Source: Malaya genurostris (taxonomy: Eukaryota; Arthropoda; Insecta; Diptera; Culicidae). Taken from it: DNA of 64,000 nt. The translations under genes were made by a program, and so were the position numbers. Under the pieces are notes generated by a model. It worked only from the letters and a program-made list of their open reading frames with translations. It did no database searches and was not told the DNA's origin. The DNA lies in contig NC_080572.1 of assembly GCF_030247185.1 (NCBI RefSeq), positions 213,495,435 to 213,559,434 of the forward strand, written 5' to 3'. Positions 1 through 8,929 of this stretch are shown here, piece after piece; position 1 is the first letter of the stretch; every line of letters starts with the position of its first letter.

Positions 1-1530
1 GTTGTAAAAGAAAATCTATCGTAACTACTTTGCCAGTAAGTTAGCAATCCGATCAACCAGTTTGTAGCAGCACTTTCCAACGTTTTCCCATCTATGCTGG
101 CTGCCCTTTCAAATGCGCTAACCTGACGGCTAAGAGCAAGTTGAAGGAATTGGAAGAAAGGCAACCCTTCGCGATAAGCGACTATCATATCGTGAAGAAA
201 AGTAGCAAACTGTCAAAACAATCCTCCAATCCTCCTTCATCGTTGTTCATTTGCGAACGGTTCGGTGTAAATGGCACACAGCGATACGAATTTCAAATCC
301 ACGTGAAAAATATGGGTCAATTTTGTTGTGCTTCAGCTATTTTATTTCCGAGGAATGTTTTTAAGAGCAGCGATATGTCAATCAATGCGGGCAAACGTTG
401 ATAAATGATTCAAGTGATTTTCCCACGTGTCGAACAGTGATCAGTCGAGATGATGTCTCAATAATTGTCCGGAATCTGGAGACCAGTGAAGTCGGAGTCG
501 TTTGAAATTTAACAATCTCCTATTGCATTGTAGAATGATTCTAAGTTTATGAAAATCAATTTGATCACTATTTCCGGTACTGCCGGCTCCAAAAACCAGG
601 TACCAGTACATTTAATATGAGTTTATGTGATCATCGATTATCATCAGCTAAAATATTTGTTAGCCAATTAAAAGTTGTTCGCTACTCATCACATGATCAC
701 TTATAGAAAGCCCTGTTTTATTCCACCTTATGTAATGATGCTTTCCTCATGTTATTCATTAGCTTCTGCATATTACAGCGGGATTCATCTTAATAGGGGA
801 GGGTGTTCCTAATTCGTCACTGTGGGCTAAGTCGCCACCCCTGCGTGTCTCAGAGATGGTGTGGATGTTAATCCTACAAATTTGTAGAAGGGCTGGTTGA
901 TAGCCACGATAATTATCAAGTACTATGTGAATAGTTTGGATATTTAAAAAAAACACTACGTGCATTTATTTCTTTGTCCCTCCCGCTTTCGTCTGATATA
1001 ATCGATTTTTAATTCAGATTTGTTGTATCTCGTGCATTACAGCATAAAAAATGTGAAAAATCGTAGTGGTCCTAAGTCTCCACATTTTTTTCTGTTTTTG
1101 TTCTCATATATGTGTTTTGTCATTTTTTCCTAATGGCCTCACAAAAAATGATTGCAAATACTTATTATAGAAAACAAAAAAGAGGATTGTGCCTTTTCAC
1201 ATAATTTATGTTTTTGATATCACTTTTGTATTTAGCTTCCTTTTATTACAAGAAGTCCTAATCAAATGCATTGTTGGTAATTCGCAACGTTCTCGTTTGC
1301 CACAGAGCTCAGTACGCCCGAAGTACCAAGAATTCTACTGTTCTAATATGTGCCGTTAAGCGATCATAAAAACTACTATAAACCGCTCCGAAAGGCCTAG
1401 AATCGCAGTTTCCTGGCGTGAAATAACACCGAAAATTAAAAAAATACGATTTAGGACCACCGTCTCCTACTACAAATTAAAACAGTTAAGAAAACAGCTT
1501 TGAAGGTTTCCTTTGCATAATACTACAAAA
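1..1530. other. Largely anonymous stretch
   Basis: No supported gene. A short open frame lies at 141-401 (+) and another at 759-965 (-), the latter containing a peptide 'SETRRGGDLAHSDELG' that looks more like conserved repeat sequence than random, but I cannot name it. A fragment at about 530-620 resembles the reverse orientation of the abundant R repeat ('CACTATTTCCGGTACTGCCG'). Short inverted matches 'GGTCCTAAGTC' near 1062 and 'GATTTAGGACC' near 1449 could be ends of a small element, without a target duplication. Confidence 0.4.
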
Positions 1531-1539
1531 TTTTTAATT

Positions 1540-1722
1540 TGATAAGTATCTAGTGAGGAAAGCAGATTGAAAAAAAAATGCAAATGCAACTATGCAATGA
1601 AAACCGCGAAAATGTTACCGCAAAAACAGGACTCGAACTTTTAGTTAACTGTTAACCGGTTACATAGTTGCTTTCGCATGTCATTTTTCCCATCTGTTTT
1701 CCTCGTTAGATACTGATTTGTC
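1540..1722. mobile_element. Small TIR element (MITE) with tRNA-like B box
   Basis: The left end (from about 1543, 'AGTATCTAGTGAGGAAAGCA') and the right end (about 1660-1720) are imperfect inverted repeats of roughly 60 bp. Between them, on the minus strand, is a perfect pol III B-box-like GTTCGAGTCC (1629-1638) next to a tRNA-like arm. This suggests a non-autonomous DNA element that has captured, or evolved from, a tRNA-like sequence. The exact termini and target duplication are unclear. Confidence 0.5.
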
Positions 1723-2356
1723 CTTCAATATATTGTGTTCGAGATCAAAATAGTTACTGCTGCCACATATCAGCTGAGAATTTCAAATAGGTGATGACGC
1801 TGACGTTCCCCATAGGCAACAAAAAAGATAAAAACAAAATCTCAAATCAGCGCCTGATGATATACTTGCGATGCGGTGTGTGTTGTTTTCTATTGTATGG
1901 GTTTCCATAGAGATATCAGGAATCAGAACTAATTGGCTCAAGTTACACGTTCCCCTAGTTATTTGGAGATTAGTGCCTTGCCGTAGCTTCTCATCAATTT
2001 CCTAATGGAAAGGGAAGATTAAAAGGAACATGGAAGGGAATTGTAAAGTGAGTGAGGTGGGAAAACAGCACAAAACATGAAGAAACAAATCGTTCTGCAT
2101 TCCCGAAAGGATGCTGATCGATCCGCAGGTGCCAAAATGCACGGTATATAAATCCTCTAACCCCCGAGAGGATTTAGAGATTTTACAAAAGTGACACCAT
2201 TCTGCATTCCCGGAAGAATGCAGAATGATTTGGAGTAAGTATGAGCAGAAGTAAATTCGGCACCCCATAAAGGATGAAAAACAATCTGCTAAAACCTTTT
2301 TAAGGTCAATACAAAAAGGATTCATTTACTCCAGGAAGAACGATGAACCCTTTTGA

Positions 2357-2641
2357 CTATAGCTCCTTACCACATAGGGTGAGAAACGATAGAATATCCT
2401 TTAACTTTAGCTCCGCATACACAGACTCAACCATGTAGGGAGAACCAAAAACCCGGATACGTAGCTGCGTCAATGCGGAACAGTTACATATCAGATGATA
2501 TGAAGTGCCGTAATCGCATTCACACAAATCACACGAATAATACTCAGCACGTTGAATAGTAGCCATGTGATTTTTTTTATTCAATATTATAATATAATTT
2601 TTAGGCACACTGCTTAAGCTCTAAGATGCCAAGGGTATTTA
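2357..2641 (-). pseudogene. C-terminal zinc-knuckle tail of the LINE polyprotein
   Basis: The minus-strand frame reads a cysteine/histidine cluster 'CDLCECDYGTSYHLICNC' followed by 'ALTQLRIRVFG' and ends in 'LSFLTLCGKEL' before a stop. A C-x2-C-type knuckle followed by a leucine/arginine-rich tail closes many I/Loa/R1-group polyproteins. It lies directly downstream of the RNase H domain on the same strand. The join to that domain at 2640-2660 is frame-broken. Confidence 0.6.
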
Positions 2642-2657
2642 CTAATCTTAATTACGA

Positions 2658-3155
2658 CTAACTTAAAACTAGAATAGTATCAATATGTAATGTAGTATCG
2701 GGGTAGTGGATTCTCGACAATTCAGCTTTCAGTTGGCGATCGGCAGTGGCCGGTTCGATTCGACATGCGATCACTAGATTCGACCGTGAGTCAATCGAAC
2801 TGAGTGCTTTTAAGGCTGCCTGACTGTCGGAACCACAGATCCTCTGCTGAAGTGCCGATTGTATTCCACACAGAATCGCGTAGATTTCTGATTCGAACAC
2901 AGTACAATATCTGCCAAGTGAATGAGACTGCTCTAGCCTCATTTCACGACAGTAGACACCAGCACGACCATTCAACAGAGAACCGTCCGTATAACAAACT
3001 ATGTGTTCATCAAGTTGTCGTTCCAAATAACCAGTCAACCATTCCTCACGAAGAGGATAGCTCACATTGAATGTTTTGAAAGGAAAACTGCATGTGAGAG
3101 TTAGGTCACTAGGAGCGAGTAAATACTCATCCCACGTAACCATTTGAGACCACAA
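2658..3155 (-). pseudogene. RNase H domain of the LINE
   Basis: A 165-codon open frame contains the RNase H signature: 'CYTDGS' (first acidic residue), 'FESEIYAIL' (glutamate), and 'CGSDSQAALKAL' (second aspartate), in the right order and spacing. In living elements this domain degrades the RNA strand during reverse transcription. It follows the RT domain as expected for the I/Loa/R1 group. The final catalytic region is not clearly preserved, and the upstream connection (3155-3330) is degenerate. Confidence 0.75.
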
Positions 3156-3328
3156 GCAAGTGTGGCTAGTAGCATAGTCTAAAGAGTTACTGTTCCAAAG
3201 CCCTCTAACTTTAAGACGTTATGCACAAGATAATGCTTCTTGTTTTCGAAACATATGGCGCGGTTTAATGCACAGTAGCGCCTATAGAGCAGCAGTTGGA
3301 GTTGTCGTGAATGCTCCTGTCATCGCTA

Positions 3329-4352
3329 TTAGAACCACCCTTTTAGATAATTTAGCTCTGACTGAACTGTCGCAACTTCTCCTTTCTGCCACCATACAAG
3401 ACATCCATATGCTAAAATTGGTCCAACAATAGTTGTGTAGATCCAATGAATGTATCTGAGTTTGAGTCCCCATGATTTTCCAAAAGCTCGTCTACATTGG
3501 ACGAAAGCCATGCAAGCTCTTTTAATCCTGAAGTCAATGTGAGCAGACCAATTCTGTTTTGAATCAAGAATAACTCCGACGTATTTAACTTGATCGACCA
3601 CAGTGACCTCTGTACCAAAGAACTGTAACGGACGAACTCCTGTGATTATCCTACGATGAGTGAAAAGCACCATTGATGTTTGGCCCGGATTTACAGATAA
3701 TCCAACCGGAAAACACCATTGCTCAACAGACCTTCAATATCTAGGGAAACTCCCAAGCAAGATTGCTTTTGTGGGAAAGCTTTTTCAATGTTGTACACAA
3801 CATCATGTAAAAGGGTTGTAGTGGACTTTCCACGCTGGTAAGCATGTTGCATTCCATGTCGCGGATGCACGCCCAAACTAACATTCCTGATATAGTGATC
3901 GACTATGCGTTCCACTGTTTTGAGCAGAAATGAGCTAAGACTGATAGGCCTGAAACTCTTTGCTTCCTCATAAGTGTCGCGACCGCCTTTGGGAATAAAT
4001 TTGACAATTATTTCCTGCCAGGCTCTTGGAATATATCCTGTCACAAGACTAAAAGTAAGTATTTTCTTCAAAACATGTTTGAAATGTTCATACCCTCTCT
4101 GCAGTAACACTGGGAAAACTCCATCCTTTCCAGGAGACTTGTACGGAGCCCATTTGACCGATTCAATCGTCACAACGTTTCGAGCAAGGGCCCAAGAATC
4201 GTAACTACCTGCAAAAGTCTCGGGAAGAGCTGTCGGTGATGGATCCATACATCCTGGAAAGTGAGTGTTAAAAAGATAGTGAAGTACATCACCTTCATCA
4301 GCCAAGTACTCACCATCTGAAGTTCTTAAGAAACCGACTGCCATATTGATGG
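3329..4352 (-). pseudogene. Reverse transcriptase domain, palm deleted
   Basis: The N-terminal part (4344-3691) shows 'YKSPGKDGVFPVLLQRG', 'SFRPISLSSFLLKTVERI' and 'HAYQRGKSTTTLLHDVVY', the fingers and early palm of non-LTR RTs, and reaches the first catalytic-aspartate motif 'GVSLDIEG'. The sequence then jumps in another frame to 'EQWCFPVGLSVNPGQTSM', the thumb-proximal segment that normally follows the YADD box by several dozen residues. The YxDD active site is therefore deleted, at about 3740. The segment 3673-3329 continues with 'VKYVGVILDSKQNW' and 'GPILAYGCLVWW', typical of the RT thumb. The upstream edge at 4352 is cut by the TIR element. Confidence 0.85.
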
Positions 4353-4729
4353 AGCTAGGGTGGTACTATTGATTTTTATTTCATTTGATTTTTGAAGAAA
4401 CCGCTCCTCCGGAAAATTTGAAAAAAAAATCAGGTATGATTGAGGCATTATGGGGAAGGTTTATCATTTTTTTCAAAATTTTTGAAGATGTGTTTCTTCC
4501 ATTAAAAAATTCTTGAAATTTTTGAAACATATAAACATAAGCACCACCCCGGATTTTTCAGCGATAGAAAATTTTTTTGGACATGTTAAAGTGGAATGTT
4601 TTCATTTTTTTTTAAATGTGGACGACAACAATCGACCATGCGTCCCCATCAAATTCTGAGAGAAGGAAAACCATGGTGCTTTGTTCTAGTAGTTTATGCA
4701 ACTCAAGCGCAGAGCTTAGAAATCAAAGT

Positions 4730-5325
4730 TGGACAGCGCCTCCGTATCTCCTATTTTTCGCTTGACTTCTAACATTTGCCCGGTCTTTAAAGTACGGCTC
4801 CACCATCTATGACGCAGAACTAACAAGATTTTGACATAGAACAGCGTACTGACATCCGCCGAAGGAAACCCCCTACCCTCATACACCCCCTGATACAACC
4901 ATTTATCAACCCTCCCATTTTTCTAACTAACCATCTTATTTTCTTTTCTTTTCTTTTACACGCACAACGCCAAAACCAGAAAGCGGCCATCCGCTGGGGG
5001 CGGGCCCCCGGGGATGTTGTCCGCGGCCGACAGTTGGAACCCGTTGAAACAAGCCATACCAATCCAAACGATGGTCGGAATAATACAGCGAACTAGATCT
5101 GGACGGACTTTGTCTGCGGCCATCCACGAGGATGTTCCTCCGCGGTCATCAAAACTCTAGAACCTTTGATAAATCTTAATTGTAAAATAACATTGTAATT
5201 TACAAAAACCTTCTCTCCCCCTCTCCCCATGATTTCACCCCCCCCCCCCCTCTCACTTTTGGATACAACCCCGGCGAACGATCAAAATTAGGTTAAAGCC
5301 GGGTATAAATAAACGATATAAAAAA
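4730..5325 (+). mobile_element. Poly(A) retroposon inserted in the TIR of the long-TIR element
   Basis: A 596-bp block lies between direct repeats AAATCAAAGT (4720-4729 and 5326-5335) and ends in an A-run, the marks of target-primed retrotransposition on the plus strand. The interruption is exact: removing the block and one repeat restores the inverted-repeat match with the right arm (6177-6680). It contains a (TTTTC)n tract (about 4940-4958), a GC-rich patch near 4985-5035 and a 13-C run (5238-5250), and ends 'GGGTATAAATAAACGATATA' before the A tail. I see no protein; it may be a SINE or the truncated 3' end of a LINE. Confidence 0.75.
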
Positions 5326-5447
5326 AAATCAAAGTAACGAAAAGGAGGAAATGAGTTTCAACCTTTGCATAATACATACACGATCATACTTCGGGTACAA
5401 CCTAGAAAGCTACAAACTCTAAATCACTGAATCGATTTCTTTAATTT

Positions 5448-5669
5448 TTGAATATATTGTGTAGAAAGCGCCATTACTGTGAATGCGCTACTGGCAATAG
5501 AACTGTTGGTTGCTGTTCACACGTGGCCGCCATTATTTACTACTTATCTCATGCCCGGTTTTTATCCAGTTTAGTGAGACCGGCGGAAATATTGTCAGAA
5601 ATGTTTAAATCAGAACAGCTACCAACGACTATCAATAAAAGAAGTAACGATGATAAGTCTATAGAATAA
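5448..5669 (+). pseudogene. SWIM-type zinc-finger fragment (transposase C-terminus?)
   Basis: The plus frame contains 'YCECATGNRTVGCCSHVAAI', which fits the SWIM pattern C-x-C-x(n)-C-x-H (the CEC and CSH residues), followed by 'IYYLSHARFLSSLVRPAEIL'. SWIM fingers bind nucleic acid and sit near the C-terminus of several DNA transposases. No DDE/D catalytic core is visible upstream: the frame opens only about 30 bp inside the unique core of the long-TIR element. This is best read as the remnant of that element's transposase after internal deletion. The listed start is not a real initiation codon. Confidence 0.6.
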
Positions 5670-6768
5670 ACGTAAATAATCAAAGAGAAAATGTGGTCTT
5701 TAAAATAGCAATGTATTTTTATAACATTTTTTATCCCATTTCCTATTTAAATGAAATATACAGTCAATAATTCTAAGTAATCGATTCCAACCTCCATCAA
5801 TGGCCACTTCTGTTTGACATCAATATAAAAAAGAAAAAACTCATTCGTTGTTGTTTCAATTCGATATGCATTTAGTGAAATGTACAAAGCTAGCAAAAAG
5901 GAAATCGCGTTGTATGAGACCCCACAGTGCAAAATGATTTGACAATTTCATGGAAAACGATCGAATTATCGAATTATATACAGTCACTTTTGAAACTGTA
6001 ATGAAATTTTCATTCTTTATTTCATTATTCTTTCATTACAGCCATCAGCAACACGTAAAAAAACTGACACCCGTTAAAGTTCTTGACTGCCGTAACCGAA
6101 TTTCATATGTGGGATATTCGCGACGTTCATATATTACTACCATTCATATATGAACCACATACCAGTAAGTTCTTCCTTTGTAGCTTTCTAGGTTGTACCC
6201 GAAGTATGATCGTGTATATATTATGCAAAGGTTGAAACTCATTTCCTCCTTTTCGTTACTTTGATTTCTAAGCCCTGCGCTTGAGTTGCATAAACTACTA
6301 GAACAAAGCACCATGCGTTTCCTTCTAACAGAACTTTATGGGGACGCATGGTCAATTGTTATTTATTTTTTAGAAAAAATCAAATATTGTGGTCGTCCAC
6401 ATTTTTTAAAAATATGAAAACATACCGCTTTAACATGTCCAAAAATTTTTTGTTTACCACTAATAAATTCATGGTGGTGCAAAAATTGAATGAGGGATAA
6501 AATATGTTTCAAAATATTCAAGTTTTTTTTAATTGAAGAAATACATCTTCAAAAATTTAAAAAAAAATTGTAAACCTTACCCATAGTGCCCTAAACATAC
6601 CTGATTTTTTTTCAATTTTTTCGGAGGATCGATTTCTTCAAAAATCAAATGAAATAAAAATCAATAGAACCACCCTAGCTGACCTTTCGAATGTGGTATA
6701 ACAATATGAATTCCCTTTTGGGGGCAGATTGCATATGCTTACCCTACTATAGCCTCCATCGTTTCAAT

Positions 6769-7905
6769 GATCGAAACAGATGTACTTATGATCAGATAAC
6801 GAAGGTTCGAGCTAATCAGAGACGAGCTAATTTACCAACTCATGCGCAATTCTATCAGAGCAGAGAGTTACACCCAAAGCCTCCTCTCTTCCAGATCTCG
6901 CAAAAGTTGGACTGTTTCCTGCATTGACTATGTGCAGGTTTATACTGCTCACAAATTCCATCATATCAGAAGCTCTCAAATTTATATCTGTGCTGCCCCG
7001 AATGATATTATGAGCATTTATGTCACTGCCGATTACAAGCGGTAAATCACGTTTGCAGCAGTATGATACAACCTCTTTGAAGTCATTGCTTGGCGAAGGT
7101 TGGTTATGTGGTAAATATGCCGAACAATAGACATATTTCCTATCTATGCCATCAATAGTCATACCAACTGTGACAGCACAAATATCCCGAGTTGTGAGCT
7201 CCGATATGAGAAAACATCGAGAGCACTATTTGCAAGTATGCATGCACGACGCATTTCACGTGAATTTGTCATACCGTTCTTGTTGAAGACAACGAAGACT
7301 GGGTTTAACAACTTTCCAACGTAGAAGTTTCCCTTTTGGAAATGTGGTTCTTGAACCAAAGCTACAAAAAAAGAAATTATGAATTGTACAGGTGACATAA
7401 TTCTTCAAACGATACAATTCATAACTACTTAACTTCTCAAATGACACATTATTCCAATTGAACAGAAATTTACTGGCTACGAGTGTAATTTGCACTCGGC
7501 TAGCAAGTGAGACTGTATGGATTTATATGCACGATTTACCAGCCTAGCCGATGTGTGCTTCCGTGGCTCAGTCGACTAACTGGTGTGCTTTGTGATCTAA
7601 TGTTTTTCGGTTCAAGTCGTGTTGTTGATGTCGATCTTTTGATTTTCATACCTTTCGTTTTAAAGCCATGTAATTTTCAAATCACACAATTTTACATGTT
7701 CTTGAATATAAATTTGTGTGAAATATGACGCTCCATGTATGTGCATCTGATAAGATGTAAAATCACAAGAATTTTTCGAACTGTGTGTATAGAAGCTTTA
7801 TCTTCTTGCAGAAGTCTGGATAGATTCATAGTTGCTGTACGTTTATGCTGGAGATTGATTTGTGCTACTCTAACCATTATCAATAAAAGTGATGAACACT
7901 ACATC
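6769..7905 (-). pseudogene. AP-type endonuclease domain of the LINE, split by a MITE
   Basis: From 7905 downward the minus strand reads 'VAQINLQHKRTATMNLSRLL' (N-terminal strand of the domain). After the MITE at 7365-7787 it resumes with 'ALVQEPHFQKGNFYVGKL', then 'YCSAYLPHN', 'LVIGSDINAHN' (catalytic D and N) and ends 'EPSLSDHKYI' (the SDH motif). These are hallmarks of the endonuclease that nicks target DNA for LINE insertion. The frame changes near 7160, and stops lie just before the SDH motif (about 6785-6815). Removing the MITE and one TA restores a continuous '...KASI-ALVQEP...' reading. Confidence 0.85.
7365..7787. mobile_element. MITE with tRNA-like core, copy 1
   Basis: The 423-bp block is flanked by TA (7363-7364 and 7788-7789), and its removal restores the interrupted endonuclease frame, so the edges are secure. 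The middle (7557-7625) is tRNA-like: a perfect A box TGGCTCAGTCG (7564-7574) and B-like box GGTTCAAGTC (7609-7618). The right end reads inward 'CACACAGTTCGAAAAATTC', resembling the left end of copy 2 at 32871. It combines DNA-transposon-like ends and TA target with a SINE-like core. Confidence 0.7.
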
Positions 7906-8030
7906 TCCAGCACTTATCGTACAACAACTAGGAGAAACCAAATATATTGGCTTATAATCGCCTATAGCGAAGCATGGAAGGATTATTTTAAATGCTTCAA
8001 TCATTTAGATCCCACGAGTTGCGAAGAATG

Positions 8031-8308
8031 AAATCGCCCACTGTGCCAGAGTTTCGCTTAACACAGTAAGGGAAAAATCCAAGAAATTCCGTTCCCGACT
8101 GAATTGTTTAACCTCATGCAGCCATTCATCATCGTCATCGGCACGGAAATACACCTTGACTTTGGAGTTCCTATTTTTGTGGCCTTTTACGACATGGAAC
8201 AGGAAACCAGTGGATCAATTCGTGGTAGAAAATAATTCCGCCGGATTCCACACGGCTTACCTGTTTGGTGGACTTATACCACCGGTACAGGTGGACCGTA
8301 GCGTTATT
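8031..8308 (-). CDS. Putative terminal exons of a host gene (uncharacterised)
   Basis: On the minus strand a short open segment 'ATVHLYRWYKSTKQ' ends at 8261 exactly before a good donor (CAG|GTAAGC). About 75 bp later another frame reads 'KVKVYFRADDDDEWLHEVKQ' and continues 'FLDFSLTVLSETLAQWAI' to a stop near 8031. The intron size fits mosquito short introns, and codon use is richer in GC at third positions than the surroundings. The acceptor is not certain: the candidate after GTAAAAG gives a different phase, and a stop precedes the first segment. This may be a real 3' end or a decayed gene. No family recognised. Confidence 0.3.
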
Positions 8309-8566
8309 CTTATCCAGTTAGGAAACGGCTACCGACATTAAAAGGCAATCTAGGCTGCGCGGAAAGGGAAGTTGACATTAATGATCAACTTCCATGGATG
8401 GCCGAGCAGCCGACCAAACTGGCCAAACAAAATTCTAAATTTACAGCACTGATTGGGTCTAATAATATGACCAGAAATCGTACATTGGCAGAAACTATTT
8501 CACATGAACCAAATCCCTAAATGAAAGTCACCTACCATTTAAATAAATGAATCCTTCTGTACTCAC

Positions 8567-8872
8567 CGGACTTATTGTTGACTATGTCGTACTCGTCAAT
8601 ATCTTCATCGATATAGTCGTCGTCGTCTTCCTCCAGGTGTGGCACCACCATTTCCGGAAGAGTGCGCGAACGTACGCTCAGGGCCGGTACCGGTTTGGCG
8701 GCGGTGTTTGTCTCAATGGCCAGCGTCATTGGAAGCATCTTGATAAACACGTACGACAGATAGAGCAGCGCAAATGACGATTTACGCAACCGTCGGTTTT
8801 TGATGTACTTATCGCTAATGAGGGCGTAGATGATCCGATGGTAGAGTTGATTCTTCTGCTGGTGACTTTTCG
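8567..8872 (-). CDS. Putative host exon: hydrophobic segment plus acidic stretch
   Basis: A 306-bp open segment on the minus strand is bounded by an acceptor (TTGCACAG| at 8873) and a strong donor (CCG|GTGAGT at 8566). It encodes a basic region, a hydrophobic stretch 'SSFALLYLSYVFIKMLPM' that could be a signal peptide or membrane segment, and then an acidic run 'EEDDDDYIDEDIDEYD'. Codon use is clearly GC-richer than the flanks, which supports selection on coding. Upstream, an ATG near 8970 followed by a GTAAGT donor at 8930 is a possible first exon, but the phases do not join cleanly. I do not recognise the protein; the link to 8031-8308 is inferred from strand and spacing only. Confidence 0.4.
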
Positions 8873-8929
8873 CTGTGCAACCTCCCCATATGTGGTCGGG
8901 GAAAAAACTGACTATCATCTTTGATGACT

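Larger units (their letters stand above)
4353..6680. mobile_element. Long-TIR DNA element with SWIM-finger relic
   Basis: The ends 'AGCTAGGGTGGT' (4353) and 'ACCACCCTAGCT' (to 6680) are inverted copies, and the match extends inward for about 460-500 bp: left arm 4353-4729 plus 5336-5416, right arm 6177-6680. The left arm is split by a later retroposon (4730-5325). Without it the element is about 1.7 kb. The terminal AGCT is palindromic, so it may be TIR or a 4-bp target duplication. A unique core (5417-6176) carries a SWIM-type zinc finger. It is inserted between the endonuclease and RT halves of the LINE. The superfamily is uncertain; SWIM fingers occur in several cut-and-paste transposase groups such as KDZ and MULE-like. 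Confidence 0.8.
1900..7905 (-). mobile_element. Degenerate non-LTR retrotransposon, RNase H-bearing (I/Loa/R1 group), heavily nested
   Basis: Read on the minus strand the order is endonuclease (7905 to about 6769), reverse transcriptase (4352 to 3329), RNase H (3155 to 2658), a zinc-knuckle tail (2600 to 2357), and a 3' UTR that probably ends near 1900. An AP-type endonuclease followed by RT, RNase H and a CCHC-like tail is the arrangement of the I/Loa/R1 group of LINEs. ORF1 (gag) is absent, so the copy is 5'-truncated or decayed. The region between endonuclease and RT is mostly missing, as is the RT palm with its YxDD box. Three later insertions interrupt it: a tRNA-like MITE at 7365-7787, a long-TIR element at 4353-6680, and a retroposon inside the latter. 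The copy is certainly dead. Confidence 0.85.

Noticed and set aside
759..965. Minus-strand peptide with 'SETRRGGDLAHSDELG'
   Set aside because: It looks conserved, but I could not tie it to a gene or TE family from the sequence alone, so it is only noted within the flanking region.
1055..1465. Possible element between GGTCCTAAGTC and GATTTAGGACC
   Set aside because: The inverted match is only about 11 bp, with no target duplication and no further arm similarity.
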